A stretch of 35,598 bases of DNA from Deltaproteobacteria bacterium (GTDB lineage Bacteria > Myxococcota > Myxococcia > Myxococcales > SZAS-1), in the NCBI GenBank assembly GCA_018266075.1, contig JAFEBB010000077.1, positions 1 to 35,598 of the forward strand, given 5' to 3'. A program made the position numbers and the translations under genes. The notes under the pieces were generated by a model that worked only from the letters and a program-made list of their open reading frames with translations, did not search any database and was not told the DNA's origin. Below, piece by piece: positions 32,550 to 35,598 of the stretch (the first letter of the stretch is position 1; every line of letters starts with the position of its first letter).

Positions 32550-33839
32550 ATGGCAACCAAGAAGGCCATCCGAGCCGCGTTGGTCTCGCTCGACGCGCTC
32601 GCGCAAGGCGAGCCGCTCCGGCTCGCGGTTTCCCAGGGGCTGCGCTCGGAGTCGGACCTCGGGCCGAAGGAGCGGCGCTGGGCGGCGTCGGCGGCGCGCG
32701 AGGTGTGTCGCGATTTGCGGCGGCTCGACGCGTTCCTCGCGCAAGCCGGGCTCGCCCTGCGCACGCTCATTCCCCAGGACAAGAGCCTCGCGCGGCTGCT
32801 CGCGGTTCGGCTGCGCGTCCACGGCGATGATCCGAAGGTCGCGCTGCGAGAGCTGGCGCTGCCCGGGCCGCGCCGGCCGAGATCGATCAGCGATGCGCAG
32901 CTCGCCGATGTCGCTTCGAAGATGCCCGCGGAGCTCGAGCTCCCGGAGGATCCGATCGCGCGTCGAGCGCTGCAGTTCTCGTATCCCGATTGGATCTTGC
33001 AGGAGCTGGCCGACGCGATTCCGCAGGGTGAGCTCGACCCGTGGCTCGATGCGAACGCCGCGGCGCCAGGGCTCGACCTGCGCGTGAACCTCGCGCGCGC
33101 CAAGCCGGACGACGTGCGCGCCGAGCTCGAGAAAGCAGGATTTGCGATCGAGCAGGGCCGCTTCTTGCCCGAAGCGCTGCGCTGCGAGGACCGGGCGGCG
33201 CTCTTCGATACTTCCGCGTTCAAGCAAGGCCGCATCGACGTCCAGGATGAAGCGAGCCAGCTCATCGTGCGGCTCTGCGGCGTTTCACCGGGAGTGAAGT
33301 CGCTGGATTTCTGTGCGGGCGCCGGTGGCAAGTCGCTCGCGCTGGCGGCGCTCGGCGCGCGCGTGACCGCGACCGACGGCATAGCCGCGCGGCTCAAGCC
33401 GCTGCGCGAGCGTCGCAAGCGCGCGGGCGCGCACATCGAGATCGTCGACCGGGCGGAGGGCGAGTTCGAGGTCGTGCTCGTCGACGCGCCGTGCTCGGGA
33501 TTGGGCGCGCTCGCGCGCGAGCCGGACGGGAAGTGGCGGCTCGCGAAGGACGCGCTCGCGGCCCTGCCCGACAAGCAGCTGGCGATCCTCGAGCAGGCGA
33601 GCACGCACGTCGCGAAGGGCGGGCGGCTCGTGTACGCCACCTGCTCGCCGCTGCCCGAGGAGGACGAGCGCGTGGTCGAGCGGTTCCTCGCGAAGCATCC
33701 GGATTTCTCTCAGCTCCCGCCCGCGCGCACGCTCGGCGAGGCATTGGCCAACCGGCTCGGCGCCGAGCAGGCGATGCGGCTCTGGGCCCATCGGCATGGG
33801 ACCGGCTCGTTCTTCGCGGCGCTGCTCGCGCGCCGCTGA
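32550..33839 (+). CDS. rsmB: 16S rRNA (cytosine-967 C5)-methyltransferase RsmB
   Basis: A 429-residue m5C methyltransferase. Residues 1-135 are a NusB-like helical RNA-binding domain (KKAIRAALVSLDALAQGE, LGPKERRWAASAAREVCRDL). The Rossmann part follows: GRIDVQDEASQLIVRLCGV, SAM loop LDFCAGAGGKSLALAALG, TDGIAARLKPLRERRKRAG. The two family Cys are in VLVDAPCSGLGALAREPD and LVYATCSPLPEEDERVV. The product methylates C967 of 16S rRNA. ATG 32550 follows the tRNA-Leu 3' end by only 15 bases, with no ribosome-site-like sequence between, so tRNA processing would leave a very short leader. The family usually shows the NusB-fused form, as here. Confidence 0.95.
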   Translation: MATKKAIRAALVSLDALAQGEPLRLAVSQGLRSESDLGPKERRWAASAAREVCRDLRRLDAFLAQAGLALRTLIPQDKSLARLLAVRLRVHGDDPKVALRELALPGPRRPRSISDAQLADVASKMPAELELPEDPIARRALQFSYPDWILQELADAIPQGELDPWLDANAAAPGLDLRVNLARAKPDDVRAELEKAGFAIEQGRFLPEALRCEDRAALFDTSAFKQGRIDVQDEASQLIVRLCGVSPGVKSLDFCAGAGGKSLALAALGARVTATDGIAARLKPLRERRKRAGAHIEIVDRAEGEFEVVLVDAPCSGLGALAREPDGKWRLAKDALAALPDKQLAILEQASTHVAKGGRLVYATCSPLPEEDERVVERFLAKHPDFSQLPPARTLGEALANRLGAEQAMRLWAHRHGTGSFFAALLARR

Positions 33840-33885
33840 TCGCGTGCACACGGTAGCTCCGGACGTTTGATTCGGAGGCGTGTGC

Positions 33886-35055
33886 ATGGAGATCGAGCGC
33901 GAGCTGCGGAGCCTGGCGGAGTCGGGGAACTGGGGCGGGCAGGTGGTAAGCGTCTACGCAGACGCGCGCTGGCGTGATGAATCCCAGCGCGAGCGGCTGC
34001 GGCTGTTCTGGGAGCAGGCGCGCGAGCGGGCCAAGAAGGACGGCATCGACGAGAAGCTGCTCCTGCCCATCGACCAGCGCATCGCGAGCATGCTGCGCAA
34101 CGGCCCGGGCGAGCGCGCGCTGGCCATGTTCAGCGGGCCCGGCCGCTTCGTGACCGTGGGCTTGCCTGCGGGCGCGGGCCTGCACGCGAGCTGGTCGGAT
34201 CGGCCGTCGCTCTTGCCGCTCGCCGACGCCACCTCGCGCACCGAGCGCGCGCTGGTGGCCGTGGTGAGCGCCAAGGGGTCGCGCATCTACGACCTCGTGG
34301 GCCAGCACGTGCTCTCGCGCGTGGTGCTCGAGCACGGCGAGTTCCCCGGCCGGCACGCGCAGGGCGGCTTCTCGAACTCGCACCTGCAGCACCACATCGA
34401 GGCCCACCTGCGCTGGAGCCTCGACGACGTGGCCCAGGCGCTGGTGCAGGCCTTCGATCGCGAGCCGTGTCGGGTGTTCGTGTGTGGCACGCCGCAGGTG
34501 GGCGCGATGTTCAAGGACATCCTGCCCGTGCGCGTGAAGTCGCGGGCGACCACGCTCGAGTACCTCGGCGGCGATCCCGGCCGCGAGCAGCAGGAGGTGC
34601 TGGAGCGCATCGGCGCGCGGCTCGAGCAGGAGCGCATCGCCGAGGATCTGCGGCTCGAGGAGCTGGTGTGGCAGGAGTCGCAGGGCGGCGGTGTGGGGGC
34701 GCTCGGGGCGCAGGACGTGCTGCTGGCGCTGCAGGAGGGCAGGGTGCACGAGCTCTTGATGAAGGAGGGCTTCGCCTGCTCGGGCGCCGAGTGCACGCGC
34801 TGCGGCGCGCTCGACGTGAAGCGCTTCACCTCCTGCAGCTACTGCGGCGGCGAGGTGCGCGCGGGCAGCCTGGTGGAGGCCATCGTAGCCAAGGCCATCT
34901 CCGGCGGGGCGAGGGTGCGCCTGGTTCCTGATCAGCCGCGCAACGCACGCGTGGGCGGAATCGCCGCGCTGCTCCGGCCCGGGCGCGGCGCGACCTGGCC
35001 CGACGCCGGCGCCGTGAGCCGCACCGAGGACTTCACCGTCGGGAAACGCCTCTAG
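33886..35055 (+). CDS. baeRF/Vms1-like release-factor-family protein with C-terminal zinc ribbon
   Basis: A 389-residue protein related to archaeo-eukaryotic release factors (baeRF/VLRF1 group). An N-terminal domain (WGGQVVSVYADARWRDESQR, GPGRFVTVGLPAGAGLHASW) precedes an eRF1 domain 2-like part. That part has SAKGSRIYDLVGQHVLSRVV and RHAQGGFSNSHLQHHIEAHL near residue 154, the place of the GGQ-like catalytic loop, which here has Gly-Gly-Phe-Ser. A domain 3-like part follows (VFVCGTPQVGAMFKDILP, LGAQDVLLALQEGRVHELL). A four-Cys zinc ribbon lies near 302-325 (CTRCGALDVKRFTSCSYCGG). Relatives hydrolyse peptidyl-tRNA during ribosome rescue; activity here is inferred. ATG 33886 was chosen over a GTG six bases upstream because GGAGG lies seven bases before the ATG. 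Confidence 0.85.
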   Translation: MEIERELRSLAESGNWGGQVVSVYADARWRDESQRERLRLFWEQARERAKKDGIDEKLLLPIDQRIASMLRNGPGERALAMFSGPGRFVTVGLPAGAGLHASWSDRPSLLPLADATSRTERALVAVVSAKGSRIYDLVGQHVLSRVVLEHGEFPGRHAQGGFSNSHLQHHIEAHLRWSLDDVAQALVQAFDREPCRVFVCGTPQVGAMFKDILPVRVKSRATTLEYLGGDPGREQQEVLERIGARLEQERIAEDLRLEELVWQESQGGGVGALGAQDVLLALQEGRVHELLMKEGFACSGAECTRCGALDVKRFTSCSYCGGEVRAGSLVEAIVAKAISGGARVRLVPDQPRNARVGGIAALLRPGRGATWPDAGAVSRTEDFTVGKRL

Positions 35056-35091
35056 GCCGCGTCAGCACACCGGCGACCGGGGCAATATCCC

Positions 35092-35120
35092 TTGACTTCA
35101 TTCGGGCGAGCTTCTAAAAG
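35092..35120 (+). promoter_or_regulatory. Promoter of the tRNA-tuf operon
   Basis: TTGACT (35092-35097), 17 bases, TAAAAG (35115-35120), followed by a G/C-rich discriminator CCCGACC. The near-consensus -35, 17-base spacer and G/C discriminator are typical of growth-rate-controlled, stringently repressed stable-RNA promoters. The first tRNA starts about 33 bases downstream of the -10. Confidence 0.75.
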
Positions 35121-35153
35121 CCCGACCGAAATTTGGGTCATTTGCCAAAGGTT

Positions 35154-35226
35154 GTCGGCGTAGCTCAGTTGGCAGAGCAGCTGACTTGTAATCAGCAGGT
35201 CGCGAGTTCGATTCTCGCCGCCGGCT
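35154..35226 (+). tRNA. tRNA-Thr(TGT)
   Basis: A 73-base tRNA. The acceptor GTCGGCG pairs with CGCCGGC (one G-U), with discriminator T. The anticodon arm GCTGA-CTTGTAA-TCAGC gives TGT, reading ACA. The T arm is GCGAG-TTCGATT-CTCGC. CCA is not encoded. It is first in the tRNA-tuf operon, equivalent to thrU of E. coli. Confidence 0.96.
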
Positions 35227-35243
35227 CAGTTTGAAGGCATCCC

Positions 35244-35330
35244 GGAGGGGTGCCCGAGCGGCCAAAGGGAGCAGACTGTAAATCTGCCGGCTCTACGCCT
35301 TCGGTGGTTCGAATCCACCCCCCTCCACCA
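35244..35330 (+). tRNA. tRNA-Tyr(GTA)
   Basis: An 87-base type II tRNA including an encoded CCA (35328-35330). The acceptor GGAGGGG pairs with CCCCTCC, discriminator A. The anticodon arm GCAGA-CTGTAAA-TCTGC gives GTA. A long variable arm is present. It is second in the operon, equivalent to tyrU. Confidence 0.96.
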
Positions 35331-35352
35331 CCGTAACGAGGAGCAGCACTTC

Positions 35353-35428
35353 GCGGGAATAGCTCAGCTGGTAGAGCGTCAGCCTTCCAAGCTGAATGTC
35401 GCGGGTTCGAATCCCGTTTCCCGCTCCA
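35353..35428 (+). tRNA. tRNA-Gly(TCC)
   Basis: A 76-base tRNA including encoded CCA (35426-35428). The acceptor GCGGGAA pairs with TTCCCGC, discriminator T. The anticodon arm TCAGC-CTTCCAA-GCTGA gives TCC, reading GGA. It is third in the operon, equivalent to glyT. Confidence 0.96.
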
Positions 35429-35436
35429 CACCGAAC

Positions 35437-35509
35437 GCCCTCTTAGCTCAGTTGGCAGAGCGCATCCTTGGTAAGGATGAGGTCTCCAGTTCAATCCTGG
35501 AAGAGGGCT
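35437..35509 (+). tRNA. tRNA-Thr(GGT)
   Basis: A 73-base tRNA. The acceptor GCCCTCT pairs with AGAGGGC, discriminator T. The anticodon arm CATCC-TTGGTAA-GGATG gives GGT, reading ACC. CCA is not encoded. It is fourth in the operon, equivalent to thrT, and 34 bases before tuf. Confidence 0.96.
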
Positions 35510-35543
35510 TCAGCAGCACCACCTGAGAGACGGAGAAGGCGCC

Positions 35544-35598
35544 ATGGCCAAGGAGAAGTTCGACCGGAAGAAGCCGCACGTGAACGTGGGCACCATCG
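35544..35598 (+). CDS. tuf: Elongation factor Tu, first 18 codons (cut by window end)
   Basis: ATG 35544 opens MAKEKFDRKKPHVNVGTI, the invariant beginning of bacterial EF-Tu, just before its first GTP-binding loop. A GGAGAAGG ribosome site lies upstream. The rest is outside the window. EF-Tu brings aminoacyl-tRNA to the ribosome. The position behind Thr-Tyr-Gly-Thr tRNAs matches tufB of E. coli. Confidence 0.95.
   Translation, partial: MAKEKFDRKKPHVNVGTI

Noticed and set aside
32483-33640. Long reverse-strand open frame across rsmB
   Set aside because: It is antisense to rsmB, and its start derives from antisense tRNA-Leu (PPRTRTGTPLGGGGF). Composition is Ser/Arg/Ala-rich with no domain.
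35192-35494. Reverse-strand open frame of 100 codons
   Set aside because: It is antisense to four tRNA genes and gives the well-known false peptides such as WIRTTEGVEPADLQS and RDSNPRHSAWKADALP.

Overview
The window is a high-GC chromosomal segment that most likely comes from a member of the Myxococcota. Supporting evidence is a MYXO-CTERM-like tail (Gly-Cys-Gly-Cys, a hydrophobic stretch, then four Arg) on a secreted S53 peptidase, Cys-rich repeats in secreted proteins, a PilZ domain of the type common in myxobacteria, many lipoproteins, and strong G/C preference at third codon positions. I see no phage, insertion sequence, CRISPR array or origin. Genes are densely packed; no gene-free stretch exceeds 300 bases (the longest, 31328-31582, is 255 bases). 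The first 49 bases show nothing I can name.

Layout. 50-2600: two reverse-strand genes, a Cys-rich PQQ-propeller-like lipoprotein and a small unknown. 2727-8176: an alpha-2-macroglobulin divided between two translationally coupled genes. 8173-10851: the S53 peptidase, convergent with it. 10936-11292: a SUI1/eIF1-like factor. 11293-14512, reverse strand: class II sirtuin, neutral-trehalase-like GH37 enzyme, EVE-domain protein. 14513-14733: intergenic region with a G-rich heptamer array and a complementary C-rich block. 14734-15534: PHP protein with an RGG-rich tail. 15560-17271: zinc-ribbon membrane protein and two lipoproteins. 17294-18527: yraN and rsmI. 18602-21555, reverse: outer-membrane barrel-like protein and a sigma-54 activator. 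21791-23830: PilZ protein, metallophosphoesterase, lipoprotein. 23882-27284: a row ending in miaA that includes phosphatidylserine decarboxylase, a TlpA-like thioredoxin and two lipoproteins. 27281-31327, reverse: a two-gene signalling unit. 31583-32320, reverse: TPR membrane protein. 32450-33839: tRNA-Leu closely followed by rsmB. 33886-35055: a baeRF/Vms1-type release-factor relative. 35154-35598: tRNA-Thr, tRNA-Tyr, tRNA-Gly, tRNA-Thr and the start of tuf, the same order as the thrU-tyrU-glyT-thrT-tufB operon of Escherichia coli.

Functional themes. Several genes serve translation and RNA modification (rsmI, miaA, rsmB, SUI1, EVE, baeRF, five tRNAs, tuf). Another set serves the envelope (macroglobulin pair, peptidase, barrel, decarboxylase, thioredoxin, lipoproteins). 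A third is signalling, including cyclic di-GMP: one diguanylate cyclase domain with an apparent inhibitory site and one PilZ receptor.

The best candidate for something undescribed is the reverse-strand pair at 27281-31327. A histidine kinase-receiver-GGDEF hybrid lies 12 bases upstream of a protein joining a geranylgeranyl-reductase-like flavoprotein fold to a C-terminal receiver domain. Second is the PHP gene, whose product carries an RGG-box tail and whose own upstream DNA carries a quadruplex-capable repeat. Third is the macroglobulin split near its bait-region domain, with each half carrying its own membrane anchor. All functional statements are from reading the sequence; no database search was run.
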